A stretch of 64,000 nucleotides of DNA from Candidatus Borreliella tachyglossi (GCF_003076595.1 NZ_CP025785.1:526398-590397); one strand, 5' to 3'. Counted from the first letter of the stretch, positions 27,501 through 36,875 are shown. Program-made: numbers and translations. The notes: generated from the sequence alone by a model not told the origin.

Positions 27501-29312
27501 ATGAAGAAATATTTGGTTTTAAGTTTTTTCAATTTATTAATTGGTGTAATATTATACGTTTGTATTATGTTTCTTCAGTTCAGAAACTTAAGCTTAAATA
27601 TGCTTTTGTTAAAGGATTTAAAAATATTGGTTCATAATAAGATTGAGGATAATAGTTATGTGCTAGATAATATTACACTTAGTGTAAGGGGGATTAAAAT
27701 AAGTTTATCTAAGGATAGTCCGCTTATTATTCCTGAAGGGGAGATTTATCTTTATCCCGTGTCTTATAAAGTTCAGGATAATGAACTTTATGTTTATTTC
27801 GAAAATAATATCTTTTTGCTATTTTTGTTTGATTCTCAGAATAATCTTAATATTAGTTCAAATCTTTCTAAAAAGTTGACAATCAATTATGGAATTGAGC
27901 GTGATTGTAAAATTTTATTTGATGAAAATGTTATGATTAAAGGCGAAGATTATTATTTCGAAGTTTTTTTGGGAAAAAACTCCCAGATTAATGATAGAGA
28001 GATTTCAATCAGTCCTCAAGAAGTTTTTCAGATTGGTAATTTGGTTAAGGGAATTGAGAAGCCAAAGGAATCTGTCTTTAAAGATCCTAAGCAAGCAATT
28101 TCTTTAGGTATAAATTCTCCTGTTGTATTCTCATCAATTAAAGAGATAGATAGAAAGGCCTTTGATTCAGCGATAGCTGAATTTAGGTATAAGGCCTATG
28201 ATGCATGGAGTGGTAGGGCAAGTTTTAGTATCCAAAAGGGAGGGTGGCTTAAAGGTAATGTATATTCTTTTGATGAGGATATATTTGTTTATCTCTTAGC
28301 TGAGTCTTTAAGGAGACCTGGGTATGAAGAGATATTTTTGCAACTTGAATCTTTAATGAATCTTAATGAACATAAGTTAACATATTTAAGTTCAAGTTAC
28401 TATGTTGATGCAGAAAAGCTTGATAAATTTTTTACCTATTTATCTGTCAATAAAACTTTTATCAATTCCCTTGAGCCGGATAAGCTTTTAGGGTATTTAA
28501 AAGAAGATTCTTCTCTCTTGGAGAAGATTTTTTTATCTGAGAATATTTCTATTTTTAATGAGGCATTGAAAATTTTAAGAGATCCAAGAGTAATATTGCG
28601 TTCAGGATTTAATGTAATGCAAGCTTATAATGTGATATCTAATTATATTATATTTTTAAAAATCAATGATGATAAGTTTGCTATCAAGGAGTTGAAAGAA
28701 GAGTTAATCAATTTTATATCTAGTTTATTTTTTGTGACTAGTAATGGAAAAGCCTATATTCCTAGCGATAAGAATAACTCATTTTGGGATTTTGAATATA
28801 CATTAAAGATTGCTGGGTTGCTTAAAAGAGTGGCTTATGAGTTAAATGATGATTTAATATTGAAACTTTCTATTAGTGCTATTTACCATTCTTTAATGGA
28901 CTCGGGGGTTGATCAGGTTTCTTATGAAAGTTATTATGCTGACATTGTTGATAATGATTATGTCCCAAAGTTCACTTTAATTCCAAGTCTTGGGATTGGA
29001 AGTTGGATATATGGTGCGTCAAAAATTGTAAATTATAATGTTTCTGACATTAGTTATTCTCTTGAATTTAATCGTAGTTTAAATTCTCCTGGTTATTTCT
29101 TTTTTAAAGGTATTAAAAATCCCACTTTGGTTAGATTTAGAAATATTAACTGGTTTACGGATCCTCAGTTTTATATATATTCTGATGGATGGAAGTATTA
29201 TTCTGAGGACAAAATGTTAATTTTAAAAATAACGCCTAAGAAGGCTGAGGATACAAATATTCTTGTAAGATTTGATGATATTGAAATAATTAGGAATATT
29301 ATGAATGAATAG
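27501..29312 (+). CDS. Single-pass membrane protein, function unknown
   Basis: A 603-residue protein with one N-terminal membrane segment (YLVLSFFNLLIGVILYVCIMF) and a large presumably periplasmic part. The frame is open 45 codons further upstream, but that stretch is low-complexity Leu/Phe/Tyr; MKKYLVLSFF at ATG 27501 looks like the genuine start although no strong ribosome site is seen. The segment SVFKDPKQAISLGIN and the aromatic C-terminal half (FRNINWFTDPQFYIYSDGW) match no family I recognise. It overlaps coaX by 8 bases (ATG inside the last codons). Confidence 0.65.
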   Translation: MKKYLVLSFFNLLIGVILYVCIMFLQFRNLSLNMLLLKDLKILVHNKIEDNSYVLDNITLSVRGIKISLSKDSPLIIPEGEIYLYPVSYKVQDNELYVYFENNIFLLFLFDSQNNLNISSNLSKKLTINYGIERDCKILFDENVMIKGEDYYFEVFLGKNSQINDREISISPQEVFQIGNLVKGIEKPKESVFKDPKQAISLGINSPVVFSSIKEIDRKAFDSAIAEFRYKAYDAWSGRASFSIQKGGWLKGNVYSFDEDIFVYLLAESLRRPGYEEIFLQLESLMNLNEHKLTYLSSSYYVDAEKLDKFFTYLSVNKTFINSLEPDKLLGYLKEDSSLLEKIFLSENISIFNEALKILRDPRVILRSGFNVMQAYNVISNYIIFLKINDDKFAIKELKEELINFISSLFFVTSNGKAYIPSDKNNSFWDFEYTLKIAGLLKRVAYELNDDLILKLSISAIYHSLMDSGVDQVSYESYYADIVDNDYVPKFTLIPSLGIGSWIYGASKIVNYNVSDISYSLEFNRSLNSPGYFFFKGIKNPTLVRFRNINWFTDPQFYIYSDGWKYYSEDKMLILKITPKKAEDTNILVRFDDIEIIRNIMNE

Positions 29313-30090
29313 CGTTGATAAGTTTCAGTTAATAATCGATGTTGGAAACACAAGTATATCTTTTGCATCATATAGACTTGATCAAATCCAGATATTTTGT
29401 AAGCTTGAGACCAGACATGATTTGAATTTTAAGGAGATTTATGAGTTTCTTAAATTGAAATTTGACTTGCGTGTTGATAAAGTATTTATAAGTAGTGTTG
29501 TACCAGTGATTGATAAAGTGCTGACTAATGTCATTGTTTTCCTTTATGAGGTGGATCCTTTATTTATTAGATTTGATTTGGATTATAGTTTAAGCTTTAA
29601 TCCTTATAAGAATAGTCGATTTTTATTGGGCTCAGATGTTTTTGCTAATCTTATTGGAGCCATTGAGATTTATAATCTTGAGAATGCTTTAGTAGCAGAT
29701 CTTGGAACAGCTTGTACGGTTTTTGCTATTAGTAGGAGCGAAGGCATATTTGGAGGTCTTATTAATAGTGGCCCTTTAACAAATTTTAATGCATTAATTG
29801 CGAGTGCATATCTTTTAAAGGATTTTAATCTTGCAGTGCCAAAAGAGTTACTAGGAGTCTCAACTATCTCTAGCGTAAATAGTGGTGTAATATACCAGTA
29901 TAAGTATTTAATAGAAGGCGTTTATTATGAACTGACGAGGAATTATAATAAAAAATTTAATTTGATAATTACAGGTGGAAATTCTTATTTGGTTTTACCT
30001 TTAATAAGTGTAGATTTTATTTTTAATATGTATTTAACCATTGAAGGAATTAAGATTTTAGGGAATTCTTTTAAAAGAGATAATTTTTGA
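29305..30090 (+). CDS. coaX: Type III pantothenate kinase
   Basis: First step of CoA synthesis. 261 residues of the ASKHA fold: N-terminal LIIDVGNTSISFASYRL (phosphate loop), LGSDVFANLIGA, catalytic region NALVADLGTACTVFAI, GGLINSGPLTNF and IITGGNSYL. CoaX enzymes need a monovalent cation and are not inhibited by CoA. The start lies within the end of the preceding gene (ATGAATGAATAG), so the two are co-translated. coaE lies 22 kb further on. CoA is reported to be the main low-molecular-weight thiol in Borrelia, which gives this pathway added weight. Confidence 0.93.
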   Translation: MNSVDKFQLIIDVGNTSISFASYRLDQIQIFCKLETRHDLNFKEIYEFLKLKFDLRVDKVFISSVVPVIDKVLTNVIVFLYEVDPLFIRFDLDYSLSFNPYKNSRFLLGSDVFANLIGAIEIYNLENALVADLGTACTVFAISRSEGIFGGLINSGPLTNFNALIASAYLLKDFNLAVPKELLGVSTISSVNSGVIYQYKYLIEGVYYELTRNYNKKFNLIITGGNSYLVLPLISVDFIFNMYLTIEGIKILGNSFKRDNF

Positions 30091-30198
30091 TTGCCTTGGT
30101 AGTTTTGTATCTACCTTGATATCAGTATGTATTGATGCTAGTACTATATAATACTGAATTTTGTCATTCAATATTAAGTTATCTATGAGAGGTACTTG

Positions 30199-30450
30199 AT
30201 GAAGTTATCATTTATGTTTGTATCTATACTAATTCTTACTTATTTTAGTGTTTGTCCTGCCTGTATTTTGGGACTTATGCTTGCATTTTTGATAGTATGA
30301 ACTGTTCTTTGGGTAATTTTGTCTCCGAGTCTGGATATAACATTAGTCAAAGAATAGTTCTGATAATTTTAATAAGTCTATTTGAGATTTTAGATATAGC
30401 TTTAATAGTTAGAGATAATCTTAAATTTTTTTGTCAAATAGGTTCGGAAA
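30199..30450 (+). pseudogene. Remnant of a small lipoprotein-like gene
   Basis: GAGAGG (30187-30192) precedes ATG 30199, which opens a 33-codon frame ending at 30300. It begins with a lipoprotein-like signal (MKLSFMFVSILILTYFSVC). The neighbouring frame then stays open from about 30252 to past 30450 with NFVSESGYNISQRIVLIILI. A single frameshift would join them. This could be a decayed membrane or lipoprotein gene or a true 33-residue peptide; I favour decay. The 30091-30198 stretch before it holds no other feature I can support. Confidence 0.35.
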
Positions 30451-31368
30451 TTGGATTGTGTATCGTTTGAAATCATCTAAAATTTTGGTCATTTTATGAT
30501 ATGCTTTATCGCTTATACTTTGTTTGAATGCATTGTGATTTGATTCTATGTGATGTTCTTTACTAAATCCTACAATGAATCCATCTAAGTTAATTCTTTT
30601 AAGCCATGCATATGTTAACTTTAAAGTTGATATATTATTTTGGGTTGCTATTTCTTTAATATTTTGAAGAGTTTTAAGAGTATGTGGCCAAATTTCTTTT
30701 CTAAAGAGTATTAATTTTTCTACTCTAATAGCATCAAACTCGGTTTTATTCTTTATATTTTCTCGAGCTAAAAGGCCTTGAGCAAGTGTTGAATAGGATA
30801 TAATGGCAATATTATTTTTTTTACAGTAAGGTATTATTGTGTCTTCTTTATTTCTAAATAAGGGATTATATCCTATTTGGTTTATATCAATTTTGCAGAC
30901 ATCGCTTATACTTTCTATGTGTTGTATTTCAAAGTTACTTACTCCTAGATACTTTATTTTTCCCCTATGACGCATTTCTTCAAGAAATTCTGCTATTGGT
31001 TTTAAATTAGAAGCATTTTCCTCTGGCCAATGTATATAGTAAATATCTATGTAATCTGTTCTGAGATTCTGGAGGCTTTCTTGGAAGTTCTTTTTATATT
31101 CTTCTATTTTCATTGGATAGCATTTGCTTGCAAGTAAAATATTTTCTCTTATTGAATCTTTTGATATAAATTCTCCAATTAATTTTTCTGAAATTCCATG
31201 ACCATAAACTTTTGCAGTATCAATATTCTTAATACCAAAATCATAAGCTTTTCTTAGTATTTTTTGTACTTCCCTTTCTTCAACTTTCTTGAAATATCCG
31301 CCACCAAATTGCCAAGCTCCTAAAATCAGTTGGCTGTGTTTCTTTAGATCTTCTTTAAGATTATTCAT
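30421..31368 (-). CDS. Aldo/keto reductase
   Basis: NAD(P)H-dependent oxidoreductase with a TIM-barrel fold, 315 residues. Catalytic tetrad residues are visible: Asp and Tyr in KNIDTAKVYGHGISEKLIGE, Lys in ILLASKCYP and His in DIYYIHWPE. The cofactor region includes GKIKYLGVSNF and IISYSTLAQGLL. The relation is to the general AKR group (voltage-channel beta-like and YajO-type) rather than a specific sugar reductase. An AAGGAG site precedes the ATG. It heads no obvious operon; the next minus gene starts 90 bases downstream of nothing shared. Substrate unknown. Confidence 0.9.
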   Translation of the reverse strand: MNNLKEDLKKHSQLILGAWQFGGGYFKKVEEREVQKILRKAYDFGIKNIDTAKVYGHGISEKLIGEFISKDSIRENILLASKCYPMKIEEYKKNFQESLQNLRTDYIDIYYIHWPEENASNLKPIAEFLEEMRHRGKIKYLGVSNFEIQHIESISDVCKIDINQIGYNPLFRNKEDTIIPYCKKNNIAIISYSTLAQGLLARENIKNKTEFDAIRVEKLILFRKEIWPHTLKTLQNIKEIATQNNISTLKLTYAWLKRINLDGFIVGFSKEHHIESNHNAFKQSISDKAYHKMTKILDDFKRYTIQFPNLFDKKI

Positions 31369-31454
31369 AAAATACTCCTTTTATTTTACAATGAACTTGT
31401 TTTTTTGCCTATGACATCAGTATTGGATATTTTATAACTTTTGTAAATAAATAT

Positions 31455-32270
31455 TTAAAGTTTTAAAATATTTGTAAATAGTTCTTCCTTATTAAAATCT
31501 CTATTTATTCCAAACCGAGTTAATGAAAAATCATATTTTACAGGATCATCTTTATTGTTCTTTGAAAAATGTTTTGTAACTTCTATCGCTCTTTTCAGGC
31601 TTACACTTTTGTTATTTTTAAGATTAAATAGCTTTGATGAAATATCTCTCATATGAGTATCCATTGGAACTAGTAAATTTGATGGACTAAATTTATCCCA
31701 AATCCCTAAGTCAACTTCATCTTTTCTTATCATCCATCTTAAGAATAAAAATAGTCTTTTGCATGCACTACCCTTTGAAGGTTTTGGAAGCATTATGCCA
31801 AAGGCTTCTCCATTGATGCTTTCCATATGAGTTATTAGTTCGTCTAGGCTTGATATAAAATTTTTATTTCTTTTGTAAATATTATAAAAAAGATTTTCAA
31901 TTGTTAGATATTTGTCTTTTATGGCTCTAAGGGATGTAAATAACCTTACCAGATCATCTGTTTTAAAAAATCTATAAGTAAAATCTTCATAGATTATTTC
32001 CAAATCTTTTTTTGTAAAACTTTTAAGCTCTGATGAAGGCTTTCTTCCAAGTGGCTTTAAAACGGTTTCAATTATTGTTAATATTTGCTCGACTCTCCCA
32101 AGTGCTAATGAGGAACTAACAAAACCCACAAATTCGATATCTTCTTTTTCTGTATATTTGTATAAAAATTCTAGAGGGTCAGGATGCACAAAATCTCTTT
32201 TATTATACTTACTGTATATAGATTCTAAGCGGTCGAATATGGTGGTATCCTTAGCTTTTTGCGTTATCAA
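31455..32270 (-). CDS. TIGR02757/DUF2400 family protein
   Basis: A 271-residue conserved protein whose function is not established. Family signatures are FVGFVSSSLALGRVEQIL, KGSACKRLFLFLRWMIRKD, DLGIWDKFSPSNLLVPMDTH and DDPVKYDFSLTRFGI. These recall helix-hairpin-helix DNA glycosylase-like folds, but activity has not been shown to my knowledge. The start is TTG at 32270, inside the end of the upstream glucosaminidase gene by 20 bases. No ATG lies nearby, so coupling to the upstream gene is likely. Confidence 0.82.
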   Translation of the reverse strand: MITQKAKDTTIFDRLESIYSKYNKRDFVHPDPLEFLYKYTEKEDIEFVGFVSSSLALGRVEQILTIIETVLKPLGRKPSSELKSFTKKDLEIIYEDFTYRFFKTDDLVRLFTSLRAIKDKYLTIENLFYNIYKRNKNFISSLDELITHMESINGEAFGIMLPKPSKGSACKRLFLFLRWMIRKDEVDLGIWDKFSPSNLLVPMDTHMRDISSKLFNLKNNKSVSLKRAIEVTKHFSKNNKDDPVKYDFSLTRFGINRDFNKEELFTNILKL

Positions 32271-32862
32271 ATTCTAATAACCCAAGCAATATTTTTTTTA
32301 ACTTTTTATCATAAAGTTTATCTTGTGCCCATTTCCCAGTAAGATCATATATCGTTGGGGCAGAGCCTCTTTTTACAAGGAAAAATCTAGGATCAACCAT
32401 ACTAGATTTTATATCTTCTCTTGAAGCATAAGCTTTTAAGTGTTGAATGTGTGCTCTTATTCCTTCTTTAATGTTAGTAAAGGAGTTTCCCTTTGTAAAG
32501 TTGTCAGTAGCACCAATTCCTGAAAAATTATGCTGATCTTTAGAGACAATGCCATTGAATTTTAAAATTCCTGTTTCAAGTAACATTTGAGCGTAGGCGA
32601 TATCGTAATTTATTCCTTCAATTAAAGCCTCATCGATATAAGCTTGTGCAATTGTTTGAACATATTCTGATTCAAGATATGGATTCATTTCTAGCGTATA
32701 TTTCACAAGATTTGCTACTTGACTCCTTCCTCTGCTTAGTAAGAAAGGAATGTACTTTTCAGTGCTTATTTCAGTGTTTATTTCAATTATTTCCTCAGAA
32801 CAAAAACCTGTTACTATTAGTAACAGGTTTGATATTAAGAAAAACGTAGACCTCCTTATCAT
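32251..32862 (-). CDS. Exported glucosaminidase-domain protein
   Basis: Predicted peptidoglycan hydrolase, 203 residues, with a signal peptide (STFFLISNLLLIVTGFCS). The glucosaminidase domain (GH73, FlgJ/LytD-like) spans about residues 70-190: DIAYAQMLLETGILKFNG with the catalytic Glu, QHNFSGIGATDN, and GIRAHIQHLKAYAS. Acts in the periplasm on the glycan strands. Its start overlaps the stop of the next upstream gene as ATGA, so the PAF-AH-like gene, this gene and the TIGR02757 gene form one minus-strand unit. Confidence 0.87.
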   Translation of the reverse strand: MIRRSTFFLISNLLLIVTGFCSEEIIEINTEISTEKYIPFLLSRGRSQVANLVKYTLEMNPYLESEYVQTIAQAYIDEALIEGINYDIAYAQMLLETGILKFNGIVSKDQHNFSGIGATDNFTKGNSFTNIKEGIRAHIQHLKAYASREDIKSSMVDPRFFLVKRGSAPTIYDLTGKWAQDKLYDKKLKKILLGLLEFDNAKS

Positions 32863-34151
32863 TCTAAAAGTCCTCTTGTTTCAATAAACTTATTGATTTC
32901 TTTAATTACAAAATCGAATCTTGGTAACATTAATTTTTTGTCTTTAAAGAAATTAAAACTTCTTAAATATCTTCTACTGAAAATGAAATCAGAAATTTCA
33001 CCAACATTGTTCATGTTTATTATTTTTATGGAAGACGGATCTACTTCATGCTTCTGTAATTCATTCTCATCCTGTTTTATTAGTAGTTGCAAGTTTGTTA
33101 TTTTTTTTAAGTTTTGAGGTTTTCCGCCAATGTTTATATATTTTATTATTTGTTTATTTTGACTTAGAATTGGATTCGCAATATTTGCTTGATTCCCAAT
33201 GGTAATGAGGGTTAATTTATTCAAATTCGTTCTTAGATCTAGAAAATCTAATTTTTGAGTTGATTTAATAAGTTCAAGAATATTTTGAATATCGGTGACT
33301 TCAGATGCTTGATCTTGTCTATCATTTAGCATTTTTATAGGTTCTATTAAATATTGAATGACTTTATTTGAAACAGAGGTTAAGAAGCTTTGGCTGTCAT
33401 TTTTAATGAAATTATAGGCATGGTTAGATTGATATTTTGGTGAATATAAATAGACGATGTTACCTTTTGTAACCAGCCTATTTACTAGTGATTTAAACAT
33501 TGAATCATGAGAATAAAGAGGAAGAATAATTAAAATACTATCGTATAGTTTTTGATTATTGCTAATTGGAGCATTTTTATATACATTTGCATATTTTGGT
33601 AGGTAATTCATTTCATTTATAAAAAATGGACTAAAATCGTAGAAAAGAAAAGGATTTTGGCTGTTAAGTCCCAAAGTTAGACTGATTGGGTACCAAATTG
33701 ATAGGTCTAAATTATTTGTATAATCTTTGATTCTGGTAAAACCTACTTTGTAGGTGGAATTTTCATCTTGTGGGTAATCTGCAAAAAGACCAAAGTATGA
33801 AAATGTAGTTGTAATTAGTACCACAATTATTGATGGTATTACGATAATCGCCTTTAAGAGGAGAGAATAAATTATTCTTTTAAATTTATTCTCTGGATTA
33901 TTTGTTCTTCTAAGGAAAATTGTTTTTATATTCTTGATGGTAGCTACTATTAAAAAGAATAAAAATATGAAGCCTACATATAGCATTAATGGCTTGATTT
34001 CTATTAGATATAGAGTGAGTATAAAAAAGATCCCTGGAAAAAGTATGAAATAATCTTCATAAGAAAATTCTCTTTTAAAATTGAATAAGTTTATTACTAA
34101 AAATATACTAAAACTTAGTAGAAATATGATTTCATAAAATTGCCCATTCAT
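32859..34151 (-). CDS. Membrane protein with PAF-acetylhydrolase-like domain, active site lost
   Basis: A 430-residue protein. Four membrane segments lie at about residues 6-22, 34-51, 53-72 and 98-117. The C-terminal 300 residues resemble an alpha/beta-hydrolase of the platelet-activating-factor acetylhydrolase group: KVGFTRIKDYTNNLDLSIWY, SILIILPLYSHDSMFKSLVN and KGNIVYLYSP follow the family order. The nucleophile elbow (GxSxG) should fall at LTLITIGNQANIA (residues 313-325), where Gly-Asn-Gln replaces it. So the domain is probably not an esterase. First gene of its minus-strand unit; the call rests on fold-level resemblance. Confidence 0.6.
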   Translation of the reverse strand: MNGQFYEIIFLLSFSIFLVINLFNFKREFSYEDYFILFPGIFFILTLYLIEIKPLMLYVGFIFLFFLIVATIKNIKTIFLRRTNNPENKFKRIIYSLLLKAIIVIPSIIVVLITTTFSYFGLFADYPQDENSTYKVGFTRIKDYTNNLDLSIWYPISLTLGLNSQNPFLFYDFSPFFINEMNYLPKYANVYKNAPISNNQKLYDSILIILPLYSHDSMFKSLVNRLVTKGNIVYLYSPKYQSNHAYNFIKNDSQSFLTSVSNKVIQYLIEPIKMLNDRQDQASEVTDIQNILELIKSTQKLDFLDLRTNLNKLTLITIGNQANIANPILSQNKQIIKYINIGGKPQNLKKITNLQLLIKQDENELQKHEVDPSSIKIINMNNVGEISDFIFSRRYLRSFNFFKDKKLMLPRFDFVIKEINKFIETRGLLE

Positions 34152-34587
34152 AAAAAGTTAGTTTTTCCTTAAGTAATTATAAGCATAAAAATGTTATTTA
34201 CAAAGTAATTTACACAAATGATAGTGATTTATGAACAAATAATAGTGATATAATTTAACCATTATTGTTTATTTCGTAATTCAATATTGAAGGAGTATAT
34301 ATTTTTAGGATTGCACTGAGGTACCTCTTGGAATTTTATTTGAAAATACCAAAATAGTGCTACATTTGCTAATCATTGTTTAATTTATAATTTCTTTTTC
34401 TGGATAGTTGATTTTTATGTAACTACTATTTTTAGTTTTATATGAAAATATTTTAAGTTGATGCCTATTTTGAGTTCAAAGTTTTATTAGTTCTTTGTTA
34501 TGTATGTTAAATGAGTTTTGCTCATAGATTATTAATTATGATATAAATCATATTGGTGTGATGTTTTCAGAGGTAATGATACGGGTC
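34152..34587. other. Intergenic region, divergent, with repeats and promoter signals
   Basis: No credible gene. Two 15-base direct repeats (34216-34230 and 34237-34251, 13 of 15 bases equal) are spaced 21 bases apart. The second overlaps an extended -10 (TGATATAAT, 34246-34254). A GAAGGAG ribosome-site-like sequence follows at 34289-34295, but where a start codon should lie there is ATA and the frame closes within a few codons, so a lost short gene or a small RNA is possible. A second promoter near 34518 serves the next gene. Confidence 0.45.
34518..34547 (+). promoter_or_regulatory. Predicted promoter of the metallo-beta-lactamase gene
   Basis: TTGCTC (34518-34523), an 18-base spacer and TATAAA (34542-34547) with a TG one base before the -10. 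Transcription would start near 34554, giving a very short leader. Confidence 0.45.
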
Positions 34588-35346
34588 ATGTTGGGAATTT
34601 TTTTAGGAACCGGTGCATCAAGTGGTGTTCCTATGTTAAATTGCAATTGTAGAGTATGCAGTTCAATCTCGGACAAAAATAAAAGACTTAGAAGTTCGTT
34701 TCTTCTAAATGCATTAGGCATGAATGTATTAATTGATACGGGTCCTGATATTCGAACTCAGCTTTTAAGAGAAAACATTTCAAAGCTTGACTTAGTACTC
34801 TATACCCATGAGCATTATGATCATGTTATGGGTATAGATGATATTAAATTTTATACAAGAACTTCTCCACTAAACATTTATGCACGGGAGAGCACTATGC
34901 AACACATTAGGAATGCTTTTCCGCATAATTTTTCATCAAGGGAATCTATAAGTGGCAAAGCCAATGTTATTCCTAATTTAGCAATAGACTTAAAACCAAT
35001 TGTTTTTAAAGGTTTAGAAATAATGCCAATTCCTTTACTTCATGGAGATATAATTAGCTTAGGGTATAGGATAAATAATTTGGCGTATTTAACTGATGTT
35101 AAGTCTATTCCTGATATTTCATATGAATACTTAAAGGGATTGGATGTGATGATAATAGATGCTTTAAGGATTAAGCCTCATCTTGGACACCTGAATTTCG
35201 AGGATGCTGCCCGTGAGGTCATGAAGATAAAGCCTAAGATTGCTTATTTTACTCATATTGCACATGATATAATGCATGAAGAATTCGATTATTTGGCGAA
35301 AGATAATATCTATTTGGCTTATGATGGTCTGAGGATTCATATTTAA
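34588..35346 (+). CDS. PhnP-like metallo-beta-lactamase phosphodiesterase
   Basis: A 252-residue MBL-fold hydrolase. It opens with GIFLGTGASSGVPMLNCNC followed by CRVC, the Cys-rich start seen in PhnP. Metal motif is THEHYDHVMGIDD, with LLHGD, LTDVKSIPD and YFTHIAHD supplying further ligands. PhnP cleaves cyclic ribose phosphates, but no other phosphonate genes are present, so a general cyclic phosphodiesterase or nuclease role is more likely. Start choice is uncertain: ATG 34588 fits the family best; in-frame starts exist at 34558, 34561 and 34576. Confidence 0.85.
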   Translation: MLGIFLGTGASSGVPMLNCNCRVCSSISDKNKRLRSSFLLNALGMNVLIDTGPDIRTQLLRENISKLDLVLYTHEHYDHVMGIDDIKFYTRTSPLNIYARESTMQHIRNAFPHNFSSRESISGKANVIPNLAIDLKPIVFKGLEIMPIPLLHGDIISLGYRINNLAYLTDVKSIPDISYEYLKGLDVMIIDALRIKPHLGHLNFEDAAREVMKIKPKIAYFTHIAHDIMHEEFDYLAKDNIYLAYDGLRIHI

Positions 35347-35365
35347 ATTGAATTGGTGGATATTT

Positions 35366-36124
35366 GTGAATTTAATTTCATGGAATGTAAATGGAATAAG
35401 AGCTGTACTTGGTAAGGGTTTTCTGGAATTTATTGAAAAATATAGTCCGGATATTTTGTGCCTTCAAGAAACTAAGGCTTGTAGAGAACAGTTACCAAAA
35501 GAGCTTATTAACATCGAAGGATATTATACTCACTTTTCAAGATCCATAATCAAGGGTTATAGTGGGGTTGGTATTTATTCAAAGGTTGAACCTATTAAAT
35601 TAGAGAGCATGAACATAGAGGTATTTGATAGAGAAGGTAGATGTCTTATTGCTCATTATCGTGATTTTGTACTCATTAATGCATATTTTCCTAATTCTCA
35701 AGCTTTAAGAAAAAGACTTCCCTATAAGCTTGATTTTTTAATGAGTCTTAAATCTCTTGCAAATTCATTTATAGGTTCTGGAGCAAACCTTATCATTTGT
35801 GGTGATTTTAATATTGCTCATACAGAGATTGATTTATCTAATCCTAGAGGAAGCAGGGAATCTGCTGGTTATTACATTGAAGAAACTACTTGGATGGATA
35901 ACTTTTTAAATGAAGGTTATGTGGATACATTTAGAATGTTTAATAAGAGTCCAGATAACTATACTTGGTGGGATTATAGAACAAAGGCAAGGGAGCGTAA
36001 TATAGGCTGGAGGATTGATTATTTTATTGTAAATGAAGTTTTTAAGTTTAGAATAAAAGATGCTCTAATTTTAAATGAAGTAATGGGCAGTGATCATTGT
36101 CCTGTTGTTTTACAGCTACACTAG
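35366..36124 (+). CDS. xthA: Exodeoxyribonuclease III (AP endonuclease)
   Basis: Base-excision repair enzyme, 252 residues. Motifs of the ExoIII/APE1 family: LISWNVNGIRAVLGKGF, DILCLQETKA with the metal Glu, GYSGVGIYSK, ICGDFNIAH with Asp and Asn, TWWDYRTKARERNIGWRIDY and the final SDHCPV with Asp-His. The start is GTG at 35366 with GGTGGA five bases before it, so MNLISWNVNG is the true N-terminus. Lies 19 bases after the previous stop and may share its promoter. Confidence 0.95.
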   Translation: MNLISWNVNGIRAVLGKGFLEFIEKYSPDILCLQETKACREQLPKELINIEGYYTHFSRSIIKGYSGVGIYSKVEPIKLESMNIEVFDREGRCLIAHYRDFVLINAYFPNSQALRKRLPYKLDFLMSLKSLANSFIGSGANLIICGDFNIAHTEIDLSNPRGSRESAGYYIEETTWMDNFLNEGYVDTFRMFNKSPDNYTWWDYRTKARERNIGWRIDYFIVNEVFKFRIKDALILNEVMGSDHCPVVLQLH

Positions 36125-36143
36125 TGAGTAATAGAGGATGTAC

Positions 36144-36875
36144 ATGAACAGATATTTTTTTATTATTCTTATTTTTTTTATACATGGATTTATTTTTGGC
36201 ATCGATTTGGAGAGTATTGATTTTTATCGTAGTCTTGAGAAGAAAGAGTTAATATTTGTAATCCATTTATTAGAGCGAGAAAAATATTTTAGTTCGAATA
36301 GTAAACTTTTGACATACATTGGTTTGGCTAAGGAAGCTTTAGCTGAGCGGAATATTCGAGTGCTGGAGGGTGATAATAAATTAGGTGATATGCCTAAACA
36401 ACTGAAGAATTATAAGGACTCAAAACTTGTTTTGAGTGCATCACGAGCTTTAAATATGTTGGTTTATTGTGATGTTAGTGATGGGTTTTTAAAAACTTTA
36501 GATGGGCGAAATGTAGGTATCCAAGATGGTAATTTTGTGATTCTAGGATCTGAGCCCATTAATAGATATTATGATGTATCAAATGAATATACTACTGTTG
36601 AGATTTATAAGACAAGCATTTTAAATCCTGATTTTAGTAAGTTTATTTTAGATAAATCTGGATCTTTTGTTTATATTGGTGAGTTTAATAAGAAAGTTTA
36701 TCTTGATGATGTTTCAAATTTGTCTAGAGAAGAACTTTTATTCTTATTTTATGAACTATTTCCTATTTCAAAATTAAAAGGTGTAAAGGATTGGTATGAT
36801 TTTGGATTTTTATCTATTCTTAAAGAAGTTAAAAAAACTTATAATATAGCAATAAATTCAAGGAGAATTAAATGA
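36144..36875 (+). CDS. Secreted protein of unknown function
   Basis: A 243-residue protein with a signal peptide (RYFFIILIFFIHGFIFG). I place the start at ATG 36144, six bases after GAGG, not at the ATG 36138 that abuts it. No known domain is recognised. The mature part is acidic and aromatic, with SASRALNMLVYCDVSDGFL and GEFNKKVYLDDVSNLSREEL. Its stop overlaps the start of the M16 protease gene as ATGA, suggesting the two act in the same periplasmic process. Confidence 0.7.
   Translation: MNRYFFIILIFFIHGFIFGIDLESIDFYRSLEKKELIFVIHLLEREKYFSSNSKLLTYIGLAKEALAERNIRVLEGDNKLGDMPKQLKNYKDSKLVLSASRALNMLVYCDVSDGFLKTLDGRNVGIQDGNFVILGSEPINRYYDVSNEYTTVEIYKTSILNPDFSKFILDKSGSFVYIGEFNKKVYLDDVSNLSREELLFLFYELFPISKLKGVKDWYDFGFLSILKEVKKTYNIAINSRRIK

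Noticed and set aside
34588-35346. Evidence for a phosphonate-use pathway from the PhnP-like gene
   Set aside because: No other phn gene is present, and MBL-fold proteins of this type have wider roles.
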